From an uncultured Oxalobacteraceae bacterium (GTDB lineage: Bacteria; Pseudomonadota; Gammaproteobacteria; Burkholderiales; Burkholderiaceae_D), in assembly GCA_937996605.1 (NCBI GenBank), contig CALKVB010000681.1, positions 1 through 9,036 on the forward strand: 9,036 bases of DNA, given 5' to 3'. The notes under the pieces are model-generated. The model did not search any database and was not told the DNA's origin. It worked only from the letters and a program-made list of their open reading frames with translations. Both the position numbers and the translations under genes were made by a program. The number at the start of each line of letters is the position of its first letter. Positions within the stretch are counted from its first letter, which is position 1. This document shows, one piece after another, positions 1 through 5,954 of this stretch.

Positions 1-34
1 TGCCTTTGGTCAACCATAATTTCAATCATCTGCG
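1..34 (+). promoter_or_regulatory. 5' leader of first ankyrin-like gene, promoter cut by window edge
   Basis: The first 15 bases (TGCCTTTGGTCAACC) resemble the blocks that directly follow the TA tracts at 2656-2675 and 4328-4346; TGCCTTTGGT differs from TGGCTTTGGT at 4332-4341 by one base. By analogy a TA tract should end a few bases upstream of the window. An in-frame TAA at 17-19 fixes the ATG at 35 as the first possible start of the downstream gene. The similarity is seen directly; the promoter role is inferred. Confidence 0.4.
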
Positions 35-1147
35 ATGAGGATCAATCCTTCGGAGTGGTTTGTGCCTCGAGACTTGTGGAACAATTTTGAGCAAGTCATC
101 GCGTCGATTCGATGGTTGGAGCAGCAAGAGCCTGTGGCGGATCTCAAGGATGCGGAGGGCTCCTTTGAACCGCACTTTGTGCAAAACATGTTGGACATTG
201 TGCAACTTCCTCCGCTTGGATATGAAGGTCCGGTGGGTAATCCCTCATACGTACTGGAACGAGCCTTACGCGCAGGGTTTTACAAACCGGTGCGGTATTT
301 ATTGGTTATGATGCCACCTTCTTCTTTGGACGATGTATCCACTTTTCTCGCTCATGCCACGACGCCTCACTCTGCTCTGCCTTTGCTGATGGCGGGTGCT
401 GACCCTTGCCATAACAGATCGGCTACCCTCCTACACGCATGTCTGCGTCGAGACCGATACCCGCGAATGATTGACTTTTGGCTGGGGCGTGATGTTCCTG
501 TAACGGCCGGAGTAGTGTCGGCAGCGATCAGCAAAGGCGACACCGTGCTTTTACGTCGCATGCTTTCGCTTTTGCCAACTCCTCTTACCGAGGCGGACAC
601 GTTGATGTTGGAGCGGTGTCTGGTTTTGACACTCAAAATGAGTCAGGGCGAAACGATCCGGGAGCTGTTGCGGTATGGCATCAATCCATATTTGGTCGGG
701 TTTGAAAACATCTTTCGGTACATGAACAAGCAAACGGAGACTTGCTGGCTGATTGCCAAGCGAATGGCGGAGCGAACCGGTCAAAACATGTCGAAGCACA
801 AGGAGGCTCTGCTGGAAAGTGGTAATTGGTTGTGGCATGATTTGGAATTGGCGCTCCGCAAAGGCTGGACCAAAAAGCTGGTGGAACGAGTGTATCTAAC
901 CTTGTGCACGACTGAAGGCGTGGATCTCATCGACATCATGCATCGCCAGCTATCCGATCGTCTGGACATGAAAATGCACAAGTGTCTGGGTCTGCGATTG
1001 GCGGTGGACCACAAGTCGCTCAAAGTTGCCATGTATCTACAAGAGAAACATGGGCTATATCGAAAAGATTGTTGCAGCTGTGAACTGCTCCCCAAAGATA
1101 CACCATGTACATTTGAAAAGCAACGTCGAACCAAGTTGATATATTGA
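35..1147 (+). CDS. Degenerate ankyrin-repeat-like protein, 370 aa
   Basis: Function is not recognised. The 370-residue protein is helix-rich, with ankyrin-like spacing in the middle: LPLLMAGADP at about 115-124, a following helix pair at 130-156, another unit at 158-180, and IRELLRYGINP at about 208-218. These match the helix then loop G-x-(D/N)-P pattern of ankyrin repeats, but no full consensus repeat is present. The C-terminus has a cysteine cluster (C346, C347, C349, C357) and a basic tail, EKQRRTK at 361-367. No signal peptide or membrane segment is visible. The start is ATG 35, the first in frame after TAA 17-19. It converges on the next gene with a 6-bp gap. Ankyrin proteins in large DNA viruses often act as host-protein adaptors; that role here is inference. 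A general repeat scaffold is the alternative. Confidence 0.8.
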   Translation: MRINPSEWFVPRDLWNNFEQVIASIRWLEQQEPVADLKDAEGSFEPHFVQNMLDIVQLPPLGYEGPVGNPSYVLERALRAGFYKPVRYLLVMMPPSSLDDVSTFLAHATTPHSALPLLMAGADPCHNRSATLLHACLRRDRYPRMIDFWLGRDVPVTAGVVSAAISKGDTVLLRRMLSLLPTPLTEADTLMLERCLVLTLKMSQGETIRELLRYGINPYLVGFENIFRYMNKQTETCWLIAKRMAERTGQNMSKHKEALLESGNWLWHDLELALRKGWTKKLVERVYLTLCTTEGVDLIDIMHRQLSDRLDMKMHKCLGLRLAVDHKSLKVAMYLQEKHGLYRKDCCSCELLPKDTPCTFEKQRRTKLIY

Positions 1148-1153
1148 AAGAGT

Positions 1154-2578
1154 TTACAAACGATCTGCAATACAAACAGCTTTCAACACATGCTCTTTGA
1201 TCTCTTCTTCTGCTTTGCGCTTTGAAGCTTTCGGTTTGTGGAGAATTGGAGGTGGTCTCAGTAGCCGTTTGATGCGCTTGTTTTCACCTATGTACTCTCG
1301 ATAGGCGGCATACTCCCCGTGACTGTAATCGGCGCCTTCTCCAATCAACAAACTGATCGACATTAGTTCTTCTGCCCGGTCGTAACTTCGCACGCTGAGC
1401 GTCCGCGTAATGAGCGCATAGATGAGAGGAGCATCTCGGAGAATCGTCTGGGTTGAATCGATCTCCAATGGCGCAGGGGACATCCAGTGTTGAACGGCTC
1501 CTTTGGGCACATGATGTAAGAGCCACTTGAGTGTCGGATACGTCTTTTGTCGGCGAAGCATTTCTAAGAGGCGCGTAAACGAGGGATAAATACGTCGCTG
1601 CAGTAGCCATTCCGCGGTTGCAATGTCGCGGAAGTACAAATGGCTAAGAGCATCAGCAGGCACTCCGGACTTTAGTAGGACTTCGACCGCATCTTGACTC
1701 CAGTCGAAAGGGATCGTGAATCCTCCCTTGTCAAACGGGAAGAGTTCTGATAGCTTCTTGTCATGCAATATGGCGTGTAATAACTGGGGCCTATGAGAGC
1801 CAAGACAGAAGGAGCGGATATCACTACTGAACTGAATACCCATTCCGAGAAGATGAAGCACTTCCTTGTCTTGCATTTGATACGACAAGTGAACGTGCGG
1901 ACACTGTTCCACCTTGATGGCTCCAAACTCGAGAAACATAATCAATCGACGGTACGTCATGCGGCTTGCCTTCGATGACATCGCCCATTGCTCCTTGGGA
2001 ATGTACCGATCCACCAGCTCCAACATAGGCCTGCAGATAGCTGCTCCGGATAGCGACAGGTTGATATTGTATGCGAATTCGTTCAACTGCAGTCCACAGT
2101 CGATGAGCCATTGTACAGCTTGCCAGTGACCAGATTCGATGATGCGGCACACGATTTCCACATCCTTTTGCATGGCTTGGACCATCGGATGAGGGTGTCG
2201 GTAAAAGTCGTGCTTTTCGTTGAATCTGACGCCCTTGTTTACAAGCACTATCCCGTAAATCAAGCCGAAAAGCCGCGGCTCACCGATCCAAAGCACGGCG
2301 GGAGAGAACAGTTGATCCCGGCTTGTCATCCTCTCGTCGTATACCAAACCCCAGCCAACCGATATTTCGTGTGAAGGGTGGTGAAACGGATGGTTTGGAT
2401 CTGTCACCATGTCCGCGATCGCATGAAGCACTTGTCTCCAGTCGCGAAGCTTGTCCAGCGACTGCAGAATGGTCAGATACTGCTTTGTCTCAGGTCGCTC
2501 TACCAACATTTCTTCAAGACAGTGACAATCTCGGACCATGACAGACAACGCCCCGGTCCAGCCTTCGTTCAAATCCAT
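1154..2578 (-). CDS. Long repeat-type protein with nuclear-targeting tail (paralogue of 4405-5901), 474 aa
   Basis: Function is unknown. It is clearly homologous to the gene at 4405-5901. Shared blocks are GW(T/N)G...VM.RDC at about 6-18, L(D/T)xL(K/R)DWR at about 41-48, LW...R.FGL.Y at about 96-108, QWLI.CGL at about 156-163, PSF/L.R at about 332-336, and GAD.S...Y at about 415-423. Between these lie ankyrin-like helix-loop units such as AVEVLLKSGVPADAL at about 297-311. The tail holds KPKASKRK at 448-455, a likely monopartite nuclear localisation signal. No membrane segment is seen. ATG 2576-2578 is the start supported by alignment with the paralogue; an upstream out-of-frame ATG at 2610-2612 lies near the expected transcription start. 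It is divergent from 2723-3403 across a TA tract. A host-interaction protein acting in the nucleus is plausible but inferred. Confidence 0.85.
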   Translation of the reverse strand: MDLNEGWTGALSVMVRDCHCLEEMLVERPETKQYLTILQSLDKLRDWRQVLHAIADMVTDPNHPFHHPSHEISVGWGLVYDERMTSRDQLFSPAVLWIGEPRLFGLIYGIVLVNKGVRFNEKHDFYRHPHPMVQAMQKDVEIVCRIIESGHWQAVQWLIDCGLQLNEFAYNINLSLSGAAICRPMLELVDRYIPKEQWAMSSKASRMTYRRLIMFLEFGAIKVEQCPHVHLSYQMQDKEVLHLLGMGIQFSSDIRSFCLGSHRPQLLHAILHDKKLSELFPFDKGGFTIPFDWSQDAVEVLLKSGVPADALSHLYFRDIATAEWLLQRRIYPSFTRLLEMLRRQKTYPTLKWLLHHVPKGAVQHWMSPAPLEIDSTQTILRDAPLIYALITRTLSVRSYDRAEELMSISLLIGEGADYSHGEYAAYREYIGENKRIKRLLRPPPILHKPKASKRKAEEEIKEHVLKAVCIADRL

Positions 2579-2641
2579 GATGTAGTTTTTTGAATCTTTG
2601 AACTTCTCGCATCAAGAAGCTGCTACTTCTCGAGAGTAAGT

Positions 2642-2654
2642 TATATATATATAT
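2642..2654. promoter_or_regulatory. Alternating TA tract, probable bidirectional TATA promoter
   Basis: Thirteen bases of uninterrupted TATATATATATAT lie between divergent start codons: 64 bp from the leftward ATG (2578) and 69 bp from the rightward ATG (2723). The tract reads as a TATA box on both strands. The near-equal distances and the matching arrangement at 4315-4328 support a shared core promoter. With a usual TATA-to-start spacing of 25-30 bp, both transcripts would have leaders of about 35-45 bases, and the spurious ATGs at 2665 (+) and 2610-2612 (-) would fall before or at the transcript start. Confidence 0.65.
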
Positions 2655-2655
2655 G

Positions 2656-2719
2656 AAATTTGCCATGGTTCAGACCTCATCCACTTCAGCGTATCGTTTC
2701 ATTTTCCCATTTTTCCCCA
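2656..2719 (+). promoter_or_regulatory. Leader block plus paired CATTTTYCC motifs before the ATG
   Basis: Two elements are shared with the leader of the gene at 4405. The first, at 2656-2675, begins two bases after the TA tract and matches 4328-4346 at 16 of 20 aligned positions with one single-base gap. The second is a pair of pyrimidine-rich motifs, CATTTTCCC at 2700-2708 and CATTTTTCC at 2709-2717, ending 5 bases before ATG 2723. The matches are read directly. Whether they are an initiator, a factor site, a leader element or leftovers of a duplication is not known. Confidence 0.45.
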
Positions 2720-2722
2720 GCC

Positions 2723-3403
2723 ATGAATTCTTGCAAGGGTCTTCTCTACGTGAACGCATCGAAACCCGCAACGGATCCGCTGGACGATGAGTTGACCCGT
2801 GGCATGCAAGTCTTACTGGACGAAGCCAAGCAAAACACTGGCTTTTACCACAAAGCCTCGTCTACTTTTCGGGAAGGTGTGGCGACCAAAGGCTGGCACA
2901 CCTGCATCTGTAGGGCCACGTCCACCAACGTTGACTATCTCATTTCACCCAACGTGGCAACCAACAGTCTTTGCGTCCATTACTTGCAATGCCATCGCGA
3001 CGAAGTCAGTGCCGAAGACATGGCTGTGCTTCGGGATCTTTTGGGTCGAAAGGGTGAAAAACGGCCTCGGGACGAAGCTCAAGCAGATCAACCGGAGAAG
3101 AAAGCCAAGATTCAGGAATGCACTTCCATCACCTACATGGTTTCCCGCACGAGATTGGCAGAGTTGCTGGCTCGGGATGGCAAAGCGGGCGACTTGAGTT
3201 CTTTGTATGCGCTGACTGCACATATGAGCAGGAAGATCGACTTTCCGGAGCGTTTTATGGCGGTGATCAAGGACAACGGCAACGACTTCTGGATCGAATT
3301 TCGAGAACGTGAAACCAATCACTTAATTTGCCGAATGGATTGGTGTGAGCCAGTATTTTATTGTGTATTGGCTTTGATTCGTTCGATTGGATCTGAACAA
3401 TAA
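2723..3403 (+). CDS. Putative zinc-binding nuclear protein, 226 aa
   Basis: The family is not recognised with certainty. The N-terminal half contains GWHTCIC at about 57-63 followed by TNSLCVHYLQCHRDEV at about 80-95. This gives cysteines 61, 63, 84 and 90 and histidines 59, 86 and 91 in a layout that could bind zinc. The GxHxCxC...HYxxxHRDEV pattern recalls small uncharacterised protein families, from memory only. Residues 113-129 (KRP...KKAK) form a near-classical bipartite nuclear localisation signal with a 9-10 residue acidic linker. The C-terminal half (135-226) is a separate globular segment with no known motif. The start is ATG 2723, in a CCATGA context downstream of the TA promoter; the frame is open up to a TTG at 2660, but that lies too close to the TATA tract. 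An AATAAA overlaps the stop at 3399-3404. A nuclear regulator is plausible but inferred. Confidence 0.75.
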   Translation: MNSCKGLLYVNASKPATDPLDDELTRGMQVLLDEAKQNTGFYHKASSTFREGVATKGWHTCICRATSTNVDYLISPNVATNSLCVHYLQCHRDEVSAEDMAVLRDLLGRKGEKRPRDEAQADQPEKKAKIQECTSITYMVSRTRLAELLARDGKAGDLSSLYALTAHMSRKIDFPERFMAVIKDNGNDFWIEFRERETNHLICRMDWCEPVFYCVLALIRSIGSEQ

Positions 3404-3409
3404 ATAATA

Positions 3410-3482
3410 CTATTCGCGACGAGCTCGTTTTTCAATCCCTCGTTCCATATTGGCTTTGATTTCATTGGAATCGGACGCACGA
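3410..3482 (-). other. Out-of-frame continuation of the 3483-4223 gene (basic tail EKRARRE)
   Basis: Reading leftward, skipping one base in the T6 run (A6 on the + strand, 3499-3504) carries the upstream gene into a frame that stays open past its TAG at 3483 and stops at 3410-3412. The added tail ends EKRARRE. The protein at 4405-5901 ends EKRARVV, and the DNA matches at 13 of 14 bases (GAAAARCGAGCTCG). The corrected product would be 270 residues and would stop 6 bp from the convergent stop at 3403, like the 6-bp gap at 1147/1154. This is probably the ancestral or true C-terminus, lost by a one-base insertion, a sequencing error in the homopolymer, or read by slippage. Confidence 0.6.
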
Positions 3483-4223
3483 CTACCATGAATATGTGAA
3501 AAAAGAAGATGGAGAGTATTGGCGCAATAGCTCATACACCTTGAATCGGTACCAATGATGACTGTGCAACCAAATCCATCTTTGAAGAGAGTTTGACACT
3601 TTGACACCCTTTTCCAAAAGAATTCTGACAAGTTCATCATCACGTTTGAATGTGGCTTGTTCCAGAACCCACATCAAATCTGTGTTTGAGTCATCCAACA
3701 TCAATTGAAAGACATTCATTGATTTCTTTCGAAATGCGCGAAGTATGGAGTAAGAACTCCGTGCCCCACGTTTCCAACAAAGCTTTACCATGTCTGCTCG
3801 ATTCAAGTCCACCGCAGCGACCAGAACCTTGTTCCAATCGATGGTAAGTCCGCGCTTGGTGAAGAATTCCATTGATTCGGTATTTCCATTTCGAATTAGG
3901 AACCGACATGGCAACGATCGATCGCCGATGACTTTGATAGCACTTTGAAGAAATCGACATCCTTGCAAGACTGGGTCACATGTCCATTGAATGTAATTGC
4001 GATCCACGTCATGAAAATGAATTTGATAGGCTTTGAGCAGTTCAGGTATTGTTGATGAGCGCTCCATCTCGGCCCGCCCAATCAGTAGCTTTTCCATTCG
4101 TTTGTCGGATGCAATTAACTCTTGGAGTTCATTTCCTGTCGGATTACAATAAATAATAGCCTCGAGCAACCCTTGAACCGGAGTTTCAGCATGTTTCAAT
4201 GTTTGAACGGAATCGGTGAGCAT
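3483..4223 (-). CDS. Ankyrin-repeat-like protein, apparently 3' frameshifted, 246 aa as read
   Basis: The most ankyrin-like protein in the window. Consecutive units appear at about 112-127 (NTESMEFFTKRGLTI), 130-154 (KVLVAAVDLNRADMVKLCWKRGA), 158-180, and 183-209 (LEQATF...VRILLEKGVKV). These are the helix-loop-helix L..G pattern with degenerate loops. The N-terminal 100 residues have no recognised motif. The ORF stays open upstream to a TTG at 4295, but ATG 4221-4223 is the first ATG after the TA tract and fits the spacing of the neighbouring genes. As read, it ends FFTYSW right after a T6 run. A one-base shift there restores a basic tail like that of 4405-5901. No membrane segment is seen. 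The role is unknown; a protein-binding scaffold or host adaptor is inferred from the fold. Confidence 0.75.
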   Translation of the reverse strand: MLTDSVQTLKHAETPVQGLLEAIIYCNPTGNELQELIASDKRMEKLLIGRAEMERSSTIPELLKAYQIHFHDVDRNYIQWTCDPVLQGCRFLQSAIKVIGDRSLPCRFLIRNGNTESMEFFTKRGLTIDWNKVLVAAVDLNRADMVKLCWKRGARSSYSILRAFRKKSMNVFQLMLDDSNTDLMWVLEQATFKRDDELVRILLEKGVKVSNSLQRWIWLHSHHWYRFKVYELLRQYSPSSFFTYSW

Positions 4224-4314
4224 TCTTTTATTCCAGTGTGTTTTAAACACGCTTCGATACACGCCAACGAGGTCGGCTGTCCGAAATGAGACCAAGTGAC
4301 GAATGCTGGTCTTA

Positions 4315-4328
4315 TGTATATATATACA
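4315..4328. promoter_or_regulatory. Palindromic TA tract, probable bidirectional TATA promoter
   Basis: TGTATATATATACA is a perfect 14-bp palindrome lying between divergent genes. Its TA core (4317-4326) is 94 bp from the leftward ATG (4223) and 79 bp from the rightward ATG (4405). No ATG intervenes in either direction. Position, symmetry and resemblance to 2642-2654 support a shared TATA-type core promoter. Confidence 0.65.
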
Positions 4329-4400
4329 AATTGGCTTTGGTTAGACGTTGCCAGATTCGACGGAGCGGATCATTTTTCCGAAATCCAAAATCATTTTTCC
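4328..4400 (+). promoter_or_regulatory. Leader block plus paired CATTTTTCC motifs before the ATG
   Basis: The block at 4328-4346 starts two bases after the TA core and matches 2656-2675. Two exact copies of CATTTTTCC occur at 4371-4379 and 4392-4400. The second ends 4 bases before ATG 4405, which has an AACCATGG context. The same order (TA tract, block, motif pair, ATG) is found ahead of 2723. The repeat is seen directly; its function is inferred. Confidence 0.45.
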
Positions 4401-4404
4401 AACC

Positions 4405-5901
4405 ATGGAGTGGGAATCATTGGATCAGGACGAGCAGATTGAGGTGCCTTTGACGCATTCCATTAGTGCGGGGTGGAATGGACCGGTGGCGGTTATGTAT
4501 CGTGATTGCGGTTCGTTAACCGGCGTACCGCCTGAAGATATGCGTCGAGTTCGCTGCATTCAAGAGTTGGACACGTTGAAGGATTGGCGCACCATTATTC
4601 GAGTGGTGTCTTCGCGTATTCGCAATCCCAAGCATGTCTTGTTTTGCAAGGATGTCTCCACTGCACACGCACGCGATTCCGATATTATGCAGAATCAAGG
4701 CTATTGGTCGGATGGTCATGATCGTCATCGCGAGTGCGAGCGCAGGCTGTACAACTCGGACATTTTGTGGATGAACGAAGATCGGGTGTTTGGATTGGCG
4801 TATGCGGTGATGCATGCCATGAAAGCCAAGTTTCAGCCCAAGTCGCATCACAGCAATGGTGCCAAGTTGTCGCGTAACGAACGGGTGGCCTATTGGGTGA
4901 TGATGTCTGGTTATACTCCGGCTTTGCAATGGCTGATCCATTGCGGCCTTCGCGTGGCGGACGTCTTTGACCAAATGAATGAGCCAGAGCATGCCAAGGT
5001 GAAGCTGACACTGAGTTGCGCCCAGACCAAGTCCATGTTGCAGTTTCTGGAGCAAGAACTCAATGAAAAGTTCCAACCTATTCCTCGGTATAAGTTCAAC
5101 GAGCTGTCGTTCTCGCAAATCAAGTTTTTGATGAGTGCCGGGCTTTTTGTGGAGAAACCGGCCGAGTGTAACCTTAATCCAAAACGTATGGAGGATGATG
5201 AAATCATGGAGTTGGTGGACCAAGGATTTCCGTTTCCCTCCATGTTGGTCAAGTGTTTGACGAGCACGACGTATCCCCGCTGTATGGCCAAGATGATTCC
5301 CTTGATTCGAGAAGAAGTCAAGAATCCCAACATTTATGAGCGTTCCCAACTCCCGCAAGAGCGATACGAGCGGTATTCGTTTCACGATCCACTGCAAGGC
5401 ATCAATTGGTTGCCTTCACAAGCGGGACTGCTGCTGGAGGCTGGGGTCGACACGTCTGTGATTTCCATGCTGCCGATTCGAAACAAGGATCATGTGTCCT
5501 TCGTTTGTCGAGCTCAGATTCGGCCTTCGCTGTCGCGTATGGTGGAAGTGTGTACCCGTTGGGATCGTTCGATGGCTCTTGACATCTTGAACTACTTTCA
5601 AGGCTTCAGCGATGCATGTTGGATGCATCAATTGTTGAGTGTGTTGTTTACTGAGTATTGTGACAAATATAACAACAAGCAAGGTCAGGAGAGCCGGTTC
5701 TTTCAAGCCGCGGCGTGGTTGGTGCAGCAAGGAGCCGACATCAGTTACGATGGCTATGCACTGCATCGACATATCAAAGGACATCGGTACGGTGCACGTC
5801 GATTCTGGGTCCGTCTGGTGGCTCCACCCAAGCCCGCGGTCAAGCGCAAGCGGAAACCCAAAGCGGAACCAGTCGCGGAAAAGCGAGCTCGAGTCGTTTG
5901 A
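4405..5901 (+). CDS. Long repeat-type protein with nuclear-targeting tail (paralogue of 1154-2578), 498 aa
   Basis: Function is unknown. It aligns with the protein at 1154-2578 over nearly its full length: GWNGPVAVMYRDCGSL at 23-38, ELDTLKDWR at 54-62, ILWMNEDRVFGLAY at about 120-133, ALQWLIHCGL at 173-182, PSLSRMVEV at about 374-382, and GADISYDGYALHR at about 443-455. Ankyrin-like units are visible, for example QAGLLLEAGVDTSVIS at about 339-354. The tail has two basic clusters, KRKRKPK at 480-486 and EKRAR at 492-496, separated like a bipartite nuclear localisation signal. The frame is open from a TTG at 4348, but ATG 4405 has a CCATGG context and the right distance from the TA tract. It reads toward the glycan genes, which start 53 bp later. 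A nuclear host-interaction role is inferred. Confidence 0.85.
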   Translation: MEWESLDQDEQIEVPLTHSISAGWNGPVAVMYRDCGSLTGVPPEDMRRVRCIQELDTLKDWRTIIRVVSSRIRNPKHVLFCKDVSTAHARDSDIMQNQGYWSDGHDRHRECERRLYNSDILWMNEDRVFGLAYAVMHAMKAKFQPKSHHSNGAKLSRNERVAYWVMMSGYTPALQWLIHCGLRVADVFDQMNEPEHAKVKLTLSCAQTKSMLQFLEQELNEKFQPIPRYKFNELSFSQIKFLMSAGLFVEKPAECNLNPKRMEDDEIMELVDQGFPFPSMLVKCLTSTTYPRCMAKMIPLIREEVKNPNIYERSQLPQERYERYSFHDPLQGINWLPSQAGLLLEAGVDTSVISMLPIRNKDHVSFVCRAQIRPSLSRMVEVCTRWDRSMALDILNYFQGFSDACWMHQLLSVLFTEYCDKYNNKQGQESRFFQAAAWLVQQGADISYDGYALHRHIKGHRYGARRFWVRLVAPPKPAVKRKRKPKAEPVAEKRARVV

Positions 5902-5918
5902 GTAGAGTGAAGTCTTTC

Positions 5919-5946
5919 TTATAAAGTGATTGTGTTAGATATAAAC
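5919..5946 (+). promoter_or_regulatory. AT-rich spacer with TATAAA motifs ahead of the glycan gene
   Basis: The 53-bp gap holds TTATAAAG at 5919-5926 and ATATAAAC at 5939-5946, the latter ending 8 bases before ATG 5955. ATAAAC recurs at 7655-7660, 5 bases before the next ATG. There is no long TA tract. The motif could be a short promoter close to the start codon, as in some poxvirus-like late genes, or 3'-end sequence of the preceding gene. Evidence is two occurrences only. Confidence 0.3.
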
Positions 5947-5954
5947 AAAGTGGG

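Noticed and set aside
781..1170. 129-codon minus-strand frame across the 3' end of the first gene
   Set aside because: It overlaps two better-supported genes, has a low-complexity translation and no promoter.
2660..2722. N-terminal extension of the 2723 gene from a TTG
   Set aside because: TTG starts are unlikely in this setting, it would begin only 6 bases after the TATA tract, and the leader motifs occupy this stretch.
2665..2796. Short ORF from the CCATGG at 2665
   Set aside because: It begins 11 bases from the TA tract, before the expected transcript start, and overlaps the real gene in another frame.
3419..3428. Perfect palindrome ACGAGCTCGT next to a T run, as a terminator
   Set aside because: It has no loop, and it is explained by the EKRAR-encoding tail shared with 5880-5896.
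4140..4165. AATAAA-type polyadenylation motif around 4148
   Set aside because: It lies inside the coding part of the leftward ankyrin-like gene and on the wrong strand for it; no plus-strand gene ends nearby.
4224..4295. TTG-initiated extension of the leftward ankyrin-like gene
   Set aside because: The ATG at 4221-4223 is the first ATG after the TA tract; the extension has no motif and would leave almost no leader.
4516..5397. 293-codon open frame on the minus strand
   Set aside because: It lies wholly inside the well-supported 4405-5901 gene, its translation has no domain pattern, and the sense protein aligns with a paralogue.
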